This document shows positions 1-11,400 of a stretch of 64,000 nt of DNA, piece by piece. The stretch comes from Craspedostauros australis (Eukaryota > Bacillariophyta > Bacillariophyceae > Mastogloiales > Achnanthaceae). A model generated the notes under the pieces. The model made no database searches and had not been told where the DNA came from. It saw only the letters and a list, made by a program, of their open reading frames with translations. Numbering within the stretch: the first letter of the stretch is position 1; every line of letters begins with the position of its first letter. A program made the translations under genes and the position numbers. The stretch spans positions 1,612,001 to 1,676,000 of the forward strand of contig JAMXDE010000010.1 in NCBI GenBank assembly GCA_026770025.1. The letters run 5' to 3'.

Positions 1-1743
1 GATAACCCTCGATTTTCCGTTCTCCCCCCCCCCCCCCCCCCCCCTAGAGCAGAGATGGAAAAAGAGCACTCAGAGCATGGGCACTTGTGTTTCCAATTTC
101 CTGTCTTCACATTTGATTCCATTCCATCCCATTTTGTTGCTTTGGATTGCATCGGATCGGCAACCAGCTTCTTCTGTCCGCCTGATCTTGTGAGTAAAAG
201 AGTGGATTCCAGGGAGAAATGGTTGCCAGTACCTCTTTTTCTACCTTGACCTTTATCATGTCTCTGTGAGCGTCGATGCAATGCTATGCGATGAGATGTC
301 TCCCTGAGGCACAACCTACCCTCTTCGTACCGATTTTCCGATCATCGTCTTCATCATGTTCCGGAAAGTTGGAACATGGGAAGTGATCAGACGAACAGCT
401 CCAAACAAGTTCTGGGACTCTTCGGAGAGCAGAGCCCTGCACATAGCTCGTACGCTGCGATCATGACCAATGCTCACAAAGCAGATCTTTCTCCAACTCG
501 CCCCTCTGCCCTCACAGAGGCACTTCTATACCTCAACGCCGTTGTTGGCCTGACCGCTCCATCCACCTCCACGTGAACGGAAAGAAAGGGACAGAAATGA
601 AACAGAGCAGTCCAAACATTCCGTTGAGATCGAAGATGGAGAAGAAAAACGAGAAGATGATAAAGTCCCCTCGCACAGATTCGCCCCGTGCAGCTATGAA
701 AGCCGATGATGACTTTCTCCCTTGTAGAATGGTCGCAACGTATTCATGGCATCTTCATGATTGAAGTCCGAGAGGCAATGTGTAAAAGGAGCACGCAGAG
801 AACCAATGGAGTGCCCAAGAGTGGTCTACGCTGCGACCGATGCTCTGCGCATTGTTTGTTGGACCACATCACGAATGGGATGTAGGAGCATCGCAATCCC
901 ACAAACATGATTCGCAACAGCAAGCGGTTCCTTGGGTTTGTTCTGGAAGCGCGAAGACACTCAGTTCATCTCCCAGGGGCGCCCACGCAGAACGTTGCTG
1001 GACACCCCTGCCAGGCTCCGCGCTTGAACTGTCCTGTCCTGGTGACAGACGATCGACCAGTATGGTACCGTCCATTCTCATCGTACGCAATCTATCGAGA
1101 TTAGAGTCCAAGCGCAAGTGATCGCAGTGTCAACTCTTCTGGACCAGTATGACAGCCGCGTTCATGCCTGACATCTCATGCAAGTACGTGGAGTGTGCCG
1201 ATAGCACGAGCAGATCATATGCCATGGTTGAACATCAGAGCCCGATACTCTGCGACCTACAGATCTTTTCCTCCAATCTTCCTGGGTGTGAGAGGTGTTC
1301 ATTGCGCGATACCACTCTGTCGGACGCTGCTCGTTCGGTACGGCATTCTGTCCACCTACTCTACCGCGTGTGAAGGCAATGCGCTCGTGCTGTACCCATT
1401 CCTCGTGGATCCTTGTGCTCGTCGTTGTCGTGTGAAGACAGCTTTGCACGCACCAAGACAATGAGAGACTCTGGTCTCTTCTTCATGTTCTGTGGCCGAA
1501 CATGCATGATGATCATTGTTCCACCGATGAAATACGCTACCATCCTTTTGTCCGATTTGCTAAACACGAGGAGACAGATGATTGCAAGTCTGGAATCTTC
1601 GCGCTCTCCACCAAGAACGCAAGAATCAATCCACACAACAGCTCTCCATCCATAGAACCCTTGGAGTGGAGCACTCTACCGCTCTCTCTCTCTAGATTGA
1701 ATTGTTACTCTATCTTGAACCCTTCTACCTGGACAGAAACAGG
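1..1743. other. Gene-poor flank
   Basis: No open frame here shows a domain, a biased composition or a plausible start and stop that would support a gene; the frames present are short and overlap one another on both strands. The only clear structure is the poly-C tract near the left edge. The region lies downstream of the minus-strand TPR-like gene, so part of it should be that gene's 3' flank. Confidence 0.5.
24..44. repeat. Poly-C tract
   Basis: An uninterrupted run of 21 cytosines. Its length is likely to vary between individuals and to be error-prone in assemblies. Confidence 0.9.
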
Positions 1744-2877
1744 TCATGCTGCGACGGCCGTTGTCGGTTCGACAATGTCCTGAAGAAAGACATTGAGCAA
1801 GAACGTGTTCGTCTGCTCACGAACGTACTCGGCCTGCCGGTCATCGTCGTACTGCCGACAATGCAGACGCAGCACGAGCTGAAGGAACTGGATAGACACG
1901 GCCTGGGCCCGCCCGCCGAGCCGTTTCCGTATCTGACCGAGATGCGTGAGGTTGTTCCATGTGCATACTTGGATCCATTCGAACACGAAGCAGCTCTCGT
2001 GCGGCACGGTGAGCTCGTCGACGATGCGGAAGATCTGATCGTAGAGATCGCGCGTGCGGTTCATGAGGGCCAGCACATCCTGCGCATGCCTGCACAGCAG
2101 ACACATGGTGTGATGGACGAGGGCGAGGTTGTAGATGGCGATGGCCAGCCGCAGTGGCTTCTCACGCGCAACCAACGTCGACATGAGGTTGGTGTCGCTC
2201 GTGATCATGCGGATTGGTTGGGCGTGGAAGATGCTCGCGTTTGGATCGTTGAACTTCATGCGCAGCTGTTGGAGATTGAGTCGTTCGCTGTTGGGATGTT
2301 TTCCGTGATGTGGACTTTGATGCTGATGCTGATGCTGGCAATGCTGCTGCTCCTCGTCGCCTCGAATGCAGTTGAAGAGCTCGCTCAACGTGGATAGCGC
2401 ATCGGTCTCAGCATTCGCTCTTGTTGGATCAGACAGATTCCTCCTCGGTGATGCCAACGGTGATGCCAACGATGGCGATACCATCATGGCGGCGTCAGCT
2501 GAACTGTGCTGATGCTGTTGCGGCGCAGCATCGCAGCAGGATTGCTTGCAAGGCGAGTGAGGAGCTGTCGGAGACGATGGTGCGGGGGCAGTGCTCGTGC
2601 TCGCATTGGCACTGTCGTCAGCGTCCTGAGCTGTCACATGCACCGTTTTTTGGATCTCCTCGAGGCTGCTTCGGAAGCAATGGATGGCCTCCATGAAACT
2701 GCCCGATACGAGGTAGTGCACACCCTGGTTGTTGAACGACGCGCATCTGCTCTGGCTGGATCCATGGCTCGAGTGCCATTGCGGTGGTTGTTGTCGCTGC
2801 TGCTGTTGCTGTGATTGTGGACACGGCTGGACGTCGTCCTCCATGTCATCTTGAACCATCGGATCGTTGGCTTCCAT
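1744..2877 (-). CDS. TPR-like repeat protein, unknown function
   Basis: A protein of 377 residues if translation starts at the ATG at 2877 (MEANDPMVQDD). The open frame continues further upstream, but without a better ATG start. The N-terminal third is rich in Gln, Ser and Pro. A helix pair, NNQGVHYLVSGSFMEAIHCF, has the TPR pattern of alternating small and aromatic residues. A second helical region (AIAIYNLALVHHTMCLL) follows a low-complexity Ala/Ser/Pro/His linker. Single-exon proteins with one N-terminal TPR-like pair, a disordered linker and a C-terminal helical block are common uncharacterised proteins in diatoms (from general knowledge). They probably act as intracellular scaffolds, but the partner is unknown. 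No signal peptide or membrane segment follows the chosen start. The stop is TGA. Confidence 0.7.
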   Translation of the reverse strand: MEANDPMVQDDMEDDVQPCPQSQQQQQRQQPPQWHSSHGSSQSRCASFNNQGVHYLVSGSFMEAIHCFRSSLEEIQKTVHVTAQDADDSANASTSTAPAPSSPTAPHSPCKQSCCDAAPQQHQHSSADAAMMVSPSLASPLASPRRNLSDPTRANAETDALSTLSELFNCIRGDEEQQHCQHQHQHQSPHHGKHPNSERLNLQQLRMKFNDPNASIFHAQPIRMITSDTNLMSTLVAREKPLRLAIAIYNLALVHHTMCLLCRHAQDVLALMNRTRDLYDQIFRIVDELTVPHESCFVFEWIQVCTWNNLTHLGQIRKRLGGRAQAVSIQFLQLVLRLHCRQYDDDRQAEYVREQTNTFLLNVFLQDIVEPTTAVAA

Positions 2878-5702
2878 GATCAAGCTCGTTGTGGCGGTCG
2901 TTGGGGTTGGGTCACGTATGTGTATGTCCCTTTGTCTCTCTTGACGTTGGTTGTTGTTGTTGCGATTGTCGTTGTCGTTGTCGAATAGCATGTATGGCAC
3001 GCACGAGTATGAGAGGAGCGCAGGGAGGGCCCATGCGAGTGTCGCCAGCTGGTAAGTGCTGACGAGGAGATCGGATGGCAAGAGAAGGAGTCGGAGAGTG
3101 TACTGGGAGTTGCACAGCGCGAGCACCAATTTTCTTGTCAGTGGAAACTTCGTGTGTTGTTGTTCAATGAAACAAGGCTCTGGTGCACCGATGAGTGTTC
3201 TGAGGTGACGTTCGATACAAACAAACAGAGAGAGAGAGAAGGATGTGGTGCCGATCAAGATTATGAACGAGGAAGTTCAAGGGCGGAGTGGAGCAAGCAA
3301 AGTGTGCGTGGTATGTCCAAGTATGCACTACCATGTACGAATATGCATCGTACATACTCGTAGGCACGCGCTAATTCGATTGTGGGAGCAACATGACACT
3401 CGTACTCGTACTCGTGTTCGCGCCCGTGACAGCAACGCACTGCGATGCGCCGCTCGAAATCGTGCGGTTCTGTGCGCACCTCTCGTCATTGGTCTGCGTT
3501 TCTCGTCATCATCCTTTCTCTGCGTTCGTCAAAAGTTATCTCCACACGCAGCACGGAAGCGCGGACACGCAAACTCTTTCGCTCCACACGTGAATTCGCG
3601 ACATTGCCCTTTTATCATCCGTGCTGTTTCTGTGCGTTTCGATCTGCGGGCTTCTCTGATTCTCCAGCGCTGTCCGTTTATGTGATGTCGCAGCGGCGCT
3701 GGTCGCAAAAACGAACCCCTTTTTTGTCCTGTGCTATCGTATGCAGGCGCCCATCTTCTTAGCTCGCAAAGTCCCACTGGTATTCAACTTCTCTGCTACA
3801 CTTAGCAACCAAGAATAAGCTCCCACACGTCATTTTCTGCGACACAAGCCACACGAAAACAACGGATGGCGATCCTTTCGTCGGAGATGTTGTGTGCGAA
3901 ACAAGGAGCTAACTCAGTCGAAACTATGAACACGTTTTTGACTACATGGAGTGAATATCCGACAAAGGAAGCCGTGGTGAGATGTTGTTCAACACGATGC
4001 GATCCGGGTGGCGTCTTGGAATCACGATCAGAATTCAGTTTCTCGTCGCCGAGACAATCCGAAACGGCATCCACGACTGATCGAGGAACGAAAAACGGCG
4101 CCAAACAAAGTGGACGCAGGACAAAAGCGCAGCGGGAGCGAACAGGTGTGCACTGGCCATGATGATGCGATGCGGAATGACCATCGATGCCTTTGGGGCA
4201 CTCGTGTCCGGTTGCCGACAACATCCCCGCTTCATCACATCTATGGCGGCGCACTTAATCTCCAAGACCCGAGGACAAGATGGTGAGGCCTCTGCATTCC
4301 AGTGTATGGTGCTGCGTCATCGATGGACGGAGAAGGTTGGTCTTGCCCCATACTTCCATTTGCATACTTGTTGGACAACAATCACAATGGCCGATGTTGT
4401 GCCTTGGGCTGCTCGACTGCTCTCCCGTTTTTAAAGTGCAGTTGGCCTGTGTTACTCTGCGATACTCGACACAAGAGTATAGTACAGGGTACGCAGATGT
4501 GGAAGTCATTGGCACAGCCACGTCGGCAGGTCGTGACCGTTCCGCCCAAGAGACATCAGCATCGCATTCCAATACCGAGATAGTTGGGTCGCGCAAACGA
4601 AAGCGGAAGGCAGAAGCGCAACACATCAAATTGGAGATCATACGCTCATCATCATCTTGCTTGGCGGGTCGTCGTCGTCGCCGCAGAGACACGTGGGTGG
4701 AAACCGGCAGGGATGGCAGGGATCGTTTGACTTTGAAAGTACGCTTGTTCCTCTGTCCTATGATGCAAGATTGTTGTTGTTGTTGATGTAACCAGTCTTA
4801 TACTTCCATTGGTGTTGTTGATGATATTGTTGATGATGTTGCCGCTGGTGTGTCGCCTCATTATTGTATTGGTTCATGCGATACACCGCTTGTGCGCAAC
4901 CGCACCAGCATACCAGAAGACACCAACTCTGTCAAGATCCTTTCTCCTGTTCGCGACGTGCAGACTCAAGTGTTGAGTCGTTGGCTGCGGATCTTCGTGA
5001 TGTGATGCCATTCAGAGTAATGGCGTTGAAGTGCATTTTTTGTCCTGGACTATTTGTTCCCCTTTGGGTGCGCTCTGGGACGGCGCAGGCAAAAAGTCCG
5101 CAACCCAAGTGCTTCCAGCACTGTTTTGTCCCGACGTGGCCCTGCTCGGTTGGCATGTCGAACTCGTCACTCTCTATGTATGCGCGCTGTGCCCTGTGTT
5201 GGTGTGATTCATGATCGAGCAAAGAAGCGCGGAGCCACTGAGAAGTGGATCCATCGCTGCTTCATCGATCAGTCAGACACGGCAAAAGAGCATCAATCGG
5301 TGATGATGATGTTCTCGCACAGCGCGTTGATAATGAGAGAGTCCGATCGTGCCAACGATCGTTGTTAGGCAGTCCCTCCACTTCACTTCATTTCACTTCA
5401 CTTCACTTCACTGGAGCGAGTCCGGAACGGAAAGGACAGAAAAGAGCCCGTTCCTTCTCATCCCGGCTCAACTCACTCGTGCCCAGCACAGGAGGTTCGT
5501 GATTCGAAAGAAGGCAAGGTGGCCAAATTCACGTCACATAGTCGGGAGCAACCGGTGACGTGCATTGGACCGACCGGTGGACGCGTCGGTGTGTTGTTGT
5601 TTGATCCCCGCACACGGCGGAGCCTGGTGTTGTCAGGCATCGGCCGTGCATTGATGCATATGCGTCGCGCCTGCGACGTGCCCCTTGACCGCGCCGTTCT
5701 AC
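2878..5702. other. Intergenic, no supported gene
   Basis: This stretch lies between the start of the TPR-like gene and the stop of the ankyrin gene. It holds overlapping anonymous frames, for instance about 3866-4162 on the plus strand and 3802-4254 on the minus strand. They cover the same bases and neither has a recognisable domain, so I do not call either. A short CACTT array lies near its right end. Confidence 0.5.
5379..5412. repeat. CACTT pentanucleotide array
   Basis: About seven units of CACTT, one of them altered, in a row. It is a simple repeat in the 3' flank of the ankyrin gene. Confidence 0.8.
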
Positions 5703-6776
5703 CTACCTGGAGAACAGCGCGTGACGCGAGAAGCGCGCCTTGTTCTTGTCGAGGTACTCGCACCAGACGCCCCAGTGCTCCTTGCGGACGTACTCCAGCG
5801 GCGTGCAACCGCGCTTGTCCGCTATCAGGAGCAGGCCGGGGCACTCGTTCATGAGGATGTCGACGAGGTCGAAGATGGGCTTGTTGGTCCAGCACGCGTC
5901 GTGGAAGGGCGTGCGGCCGTAGTCGTCGATGACCTTGACGGAGACCATGGCGTGCTCGGCCAGGAAGCGCAGGCAGTCGATCTCGCCGCGGCGGCAGCAG
6001 GTGTGGACGATGGACTCGCCGAACTTGTTGCAGACCTGCAGGACCTCGCCGCGCTGCCACATCTCCTCGAGGGCGCTGACGTTGGAGGTGCGGATGGCGG
6101 CCAGCTTGTCCATGGAGTAGGCGCGCACGTTGGCCTTGGTCATGGGGACGAAGAAGCCGTCGAGCGTGAGGGCGGCGATCTTGGAGGGCACGCTCTCGTT
6201 CTGGATGATGGTCTCGAAGTGCTCCTGCGGCGAGATCTCCGGCGCCATGGGCTTCTTGGGCGGCTGCGGGATCATGGAGCGCGGCAGGCCGGGCGGTCCC
6301 TTCTCCACGCTGGTGCCCTCGTAGACCTCGATGGACTTGCCGACGATGGAGTCGGCCTTGCTGATGCGCTCCATGAGGGACTTGGGCATGCCGGCCGTGA
6401 GGTGGGGCGCGGAGCTGCTCATGAGGGCCTCCGAGCGGTCCACCTGCTTGGTGAGGGACTTCTTCATGAGGCGCGTGTGCATGGCGGCGATGGCCGGCGA
6501 GGAGTTGTGCACCAGGGACTCCGACAGCATGAGGTGCACGTCGGTCTCCACCAGCTCGATGGGCATGTTCTTCTCGTCCCAGCCGGAGAAGTTGGAGGTG
6601 GCGTCGATGTCGTCATCGTCGTCGGAGCTGCTGTAGTAGGTCCAGTCGCCGGAGCTGTCGGTGCCCGTGGAGCCTGTGGAGTCGTCGTCCTTCACGAACT
6701 CCCCGTCTCTGCCCAAGGTCTCGTTTCCGAACTGCTGCCTCATGGCGGCTTCCGTTGCTGCGAATGGGTCTGTCAT
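5703..6776 (-). CDS. Ankyrin-repeat protein
   Basis: A 357-residue protein with an ATG start at 6776. The first 230 residues are disordered and include an acidic Ser/Asp patch (YYSSSDDDDDIDA). About residues 205-245 form a linker containing MTKANVRAYSMDKLAAIR. Ankyrin-type repeats then follow to about residue 345: FGESIVHTCCRRGEIDCLRF, DDYGRTPFHDACWTNKP and ADKRGCTPLEYVRKEHWGVW. This arrangement, ending in an EHWGxW block, is familiar from a large set of diatom ankyrin proteins, whose role is presumed to be protein binding in the cytosol or nucleus. The TAG stop lies inside CAG|GTAGGT, which also matches a splice donor, so a further 3' exon cannot be excluded. The ending shown already fits the family. 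Confidence 0.85.
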   Translation of the reverse strand: MTDPFAATEAAMRQQFGNETLGRDGEFVKDDDSTGSTGTDSSGDWTYYSSSDDDDDIDATSNFSGWDEKNMPIELVETDVHLMLSESLVHNSSPAIAAMHTRLMKKSLTKQVDRSEALMSSSAPHLTAGMPKSLMERISKADSIVGKSIEVYEGTSVEKGPPGLPRSMIPQPPKKPMAPEISPQEHFETIIQNESVPSKIAALTLDGFFVPMTKANVRAYSMDKLAAIRTSNVSALEEMWQRGEVLQVCNKFGESIVHTCCRRGEIDCLRFLAEHAMVSVKVIDDYGRTPFHDACWTNKPIFDLVDILMNECPGLLLIADKRGCTPLEYVRKEHWGVWCEYLDKNKARFSRHALFSR

Positions 6777-8370
6777 TGTGTATATGTTGCTGCTGTTGTT
6801 GCTGTCTGTTGCTGTCTGTGTTAGGCTATGGTGATGGTGGCGTGCGGAATTTGTGACAAGGTGGGCTGGAGTGTGCTTACGAGTCTGAACCTCGACCTTC
6901 CTTGTTACTGTTACACTGTTGCTGCTACTGTTGCTGCTACTGTTGACGTTGTCGAAGGGATGGTCCCAAGATGAATGCTACCTATGATCTGCTGTGGTCT
7001 GCTATGGTCTCTTGTTTATGAAGGGCAAACAAGTCGGATGACAGAGGAGTGTTGGACACGTCGATCGTATTCGTGAGAGAGCGGCTTCCGAGGGTGACGA
7101 ATGCGAGGGCTGCCCGGATCGATCGATTGACAAAAGAACAAAAGGACCTTGTCGGTGGTGTCGTGGCGAGGATGCAGAGTCGTTTCTCTCAACTGTCAGA
7201 CGCTATTGGTTATGATTGTGGTTGTGGCAGTGATGTCGCTGGATGGTGCTCTTCGTGGTGTGCTTCTATGGTTGCTATTGTCACGTTGTCTTTGTTGTGA
7301 TTTCCGTGTCCTTCTTGTTCTCGCCACCCCTGTCTGTGCGTGTTACAAGCACCAGCATCCCAATACGGTGCTAAACAACGTGTGGTTTGCTCGGTTTTGC
7401 CGTTCATCACAACGCTGCCGGCTCCTGGGCGAAACGCCAACAGATAACACGCAGCGAAATCGTGGGAACTGTGGAAATCATGGAACAACGTTGAATCTGG
7501 ATTTTGTGGACGTGGTTTGTGGCCACCTCAGCATCCGAGGATGACGCGTGTCGGATTGGATATAATGGTATGATGTCGTAGCGACACTCGAAGTGTACGA
7601 CTGTACCTTGACCTGTCAGCGACAACAAGATCGGCCGGACTAAATCATTTAACAAAGCACTTTTTGCAATGACCAAACACGTTGCACCTGAGACATTGCC
7701 TCGAACACGTCACGTTTTGCATAATGCGCATCCGTCATCCCATGCGTCACTCCATCTGGAAGCGATCACGTCCCGAACTTTGCAATCTGCATTGCGAGTC
7801 GACGAAACGCCGAAAGCGTGGTCGCCCAAACGAGACATGTCACGATCCCGCATCTCGGAGGGTCCTTGTCAGACGAGCCTTAGAATTCTTCTTGCAGAAG
7901 CTGTGCAGCGTTGGCGTAGGGGATGCGTCAAAGTTAGAATCTACCATCACAAGAGGGGTGTTGTGGCGTGCGTCATCTTCGAGAGCACCAGTATGTAGGT
8001 GTCCTCTCTGCAACGACACCCACCACCACCACTATCGCGATGACGATCGCCACTATGACTATTAGACCCGAGCCCTTCAGCATCTCGCGGAGGTCCTCAC
8101 ATACGACCAGTCATGAGACGTCCAAGATCTGATGAGCATGGTAGGTAAAGTTAGCTATTCTATGTTGGAGAATATAGCATAGTAACATGGTATTGCGCAA
8201 TACTCGCCATGGAAGCACTCCAGAGCAAGACAGGGATCAGCATGTCGACAGCACGAAGATAGCAGAGTGGAGTAGCTGGTATAATACTTCGGAATAGAAT
8301 AGGAGAGCATAAGCAATCCCAAATAGATCGACCATAGTAACAACCTCTCTCTCTCTCGATGATACAGTAG
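6777..8370. other. Upstream flank of the ankyrin gene
   Basis: It should hold the promoter and 5' leader of the minus-strand ankyrin gene, including CTG/TTG-rich low-complexity DNA just upstream of the start. No further gene, RNA or repeat is supported. It ends at the inverted-repeat element that begins at 8371. Confidence 0.5.
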
Positions 8371-8410
8371 GACCCCATTCAGGATAGAAACGTACGTTTT
8401 TGCGGATTTT
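8371..8410. repeat. Left terminal inverted repeat of the 6.3 kb element
   Basis: It matches the reverse complement of 14649-14686 with few differences and is also shared with the left end at 61,488. Confidence 0.8.
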
Positions 8411-11400
8411 TAAAGTAAGCACTTAGATCATCCTATTATGTTGCATAGAGTATATGAGTGAAGTTACAAGATCCTGGGCCTTGTAGTTAAAAAGTTTATA
8501 TTTTTCGCATTAGTCTACGACTAGAAACGTTGAGCATGCGGACGTAGACGGGCACATGGGGTTCGGAATCGCCAGTCGTGCTTTGGCTCGCTGTCCAGTC
8601 GTGTCCATCATCGGCGCTCTCGCATTTCGCACGGGGCGGTTGGGTGCGAAGAAATGATGAGGATTGCGCAGTGGCGGCAGGCTTGCTGAGGCCGATGCTT
8701 CGTCTGGGCTGCCGATCAGGCATCGCAATCCAGAGTTGTGGGTTGGTGGGTAATCCAGATCTTGATGCCCAGCTTGACTTCCACACTGCTTTGTTCTCTG
8801 TTCTGCTGCTATTCACGGCCATCGTTGGCTTCTGGCCGTTGTTCATCTGCTTTGCTCTTGGCTTCTTGTTTCAGTGTCAATCACTTGATTCTTCCGAATT
8901 GAACGCAGTTTTGTGTGTTTTCCCGTTTCCGGAGACGCATGATTTTCTTGTTCTCAACGTATTTCACGTTTTGGACGAGAACAAAGGCCTGACGTCATCA
9001 AATATTGATTCCAAATTTCTGATTTCTGATCATGTGTCGGCGAGAGGTGTTCTCCATGAAACTATTTGAATTTTCAGTGACCAATCATTTCTTCTCGATG
9101 TCGCACAATATCTTTACGAAAGAGGGACAGACCTTGTATTTGGCAGTGAATACCAGTGGCGGTTGGGATCTTGGTGGGAGAGAGTTCAACTCGTGATCCT
9201 GTTGTGTTGGGTGCAATCTCTCCAAGTTCGCCAACCTCTATCGCACCCACACACCACAAGCTACGATTCCAACAACAACAACAATGACAACAACAATCTA
9301 ACCACAAAAGCAGCTCCTGAAGAATCTGCGTTGTGACCGCCAGTTGTCATGATCGGAGATCGTTCCATGGAAGCGATTGAAAGCACAACCGGCATCCACT
9401 ACTGAATTCATTGTTGGGGGCAACACGCATCTCGCACACTCAAAATTTGTCACTCTGCCTGGGAAACCTTTGACCGTGCGAGATGTGTGCGCTCCGCGCG
9501 CGCGCAACACTTGTGATGTTGACATCTGTCGAAGGACCACTTTCGATTCGCATTGTCCACGTCGCGTGCAATGATTGGTGCAAAAACAAGTCCATCCGGT
9601 CGAGGGTTGTGACATGTTGGTGATTCCTTCGGTCTCTCTTGGGTCATTCATCCAAGGAATGTCGGATGAAGGATCAGGCGCGTGCCGCCGGGATCGATCA
9701 GTGTTTGCAGATTGAGATGGTGGCACTCAAGTATCAGATCGGTGTTGCCCCTGGCATCTGGCCTAGCACAAGTATCCATTTGATTTTCATTCTTTCCATG
9801 CTTTGTGACTGACAGCAAAGGTATGAGCTTAATGCTCGACTCGATTGCAGCGGACAATGATGATGGCGATAGTAGTATTTAATGACATGAAAGTCGCTGG
9901 ATGGTCCAAGTGTTGAGGGTTCACACACAGCAGTATAGCATGATGCATGCCATGCAACAGAGATGAAGAACAACTCCAACGCAATACGCACCATGTGGTG
10001 TCAGAGTCTGAGCCACGAATGCAATGTTCCCATACACGCACAATGCCATCACCGATGCACTTACCTGGTGCAGGGCACCCCATCTTCTGCATGCTTTTCG
10101 CAATCCCCCCATCGACCCTCTTCCGGTATCGCCTTGCGCATATGGACGACTGACCCGTAGAAGCAACGTCTGCACGAGGCAACCGATCTCGCGATTGGCA
10201 TATTCCAACAACAATGGACCCCACATGACAGGGTATGTGAGCAGTCATCTCCCCTCTTCCAATATCTTCTCTTCCAATATCTTCTCCTCACTTCTTTCCA
10301 TTGTCAGGCGCACCCTGATATGAAGCCAGCATACGTCTCAAGTCTAGTATATGCCATCTGGGATCTGTGCACATGGCCGGTGTAGGAAGGCATTATATCG
10401 CCAAGGCCCAAGCTCCAACTACGTGGCAACCGACTTGTGTACGTCGCTGCTGCGTATTCTGGTGTACGCAGAGCCTGACAGGACTGTTTCCATGACTGTA
10501 CCGAATGCTGATCGCTGGATGCACTAAAACACTGACATTGGCGCGTGTGTAGAGGCAGCATCTTTGCCCAGTTGCCAACAGCCAAGCTCTCGCAACCTGG
10601 GCACATTCCATGCAGACATATAGATGTGGCGCATCGCTAGTCCCATGCATTGTTGCCTCCTCCTCATGATCGTAGCCTGCGTTGCAACACATCTCACCTA
10701 TTTTAGTCGTTCAACGCTGCCAAGCCGGATACCCTGGGCGGCCAAAGCGCTCTTGTGGTATGATCGTTGCTCGTTGCATGTGATCGTTGCCAAGTTTCTG
10801 CCAAGTATTTGAACGGATTGACTGATGACAATTGTGAGCCAAAAGAATCGATTCTGATGGTGCAGAGGCCGTCAGCAATGAACCGCGACCGTGCTCATGA
10901 CATACCATTTCACTGTTGCCATTGCCCTTGTCATGGCGCATTTGACATGTTCCATTCTCCAATGATGCAGGTTGGGCACGAAGCCCGACACGCAGATTCG
11001 CATCAGCAATCTGGCCACCACACATATGCGAATGAGCTCGGTTGTGATGTGTTTTCCTCAACTCTTGTGTTGATTGTACTGCATCTTCTTTCGGCTGTCT
11101 ATCACTGTGGCGAACTCCTCACGCAATGGACACCACAGCTGGTGCTTGAGCTTTGTTCTCCTGATGAGGTGGGGTTAGAGTTTAATATAGATGGAGGGAT
11201 TCACGATGACTGCTGCAAGGATAGACTCAAACAGCAGTTGCAAATCTTGCCTTATTCGCTTGTAGGATGGCCAGTCAATCATGAGAGCTTTCATTTCCGT
11301 TCGGTGCGCTTACACCAACTACCTTGGCCCCATGTGTTCATCCGCATCCTTGGGGGCATTGCCTGTGCTTTCTTCGTGGGCTACTGCCTGTACTTTTCTT

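Noticed and set aside
3802-4254. Overlapping frames on both strands near 4 kb
   Set aside because: Two similar-length anonymous frames cover the same bases and neither has a motif or context.
5685-6824. Long plus-strand frame of 379 codons opposite the ankyrin gene
   Set aside because: It is the antisense of a clear ankyrin coding region, and its Val/Leu/Gly/His-rich composition is what the GC-biased reverse strand yields.
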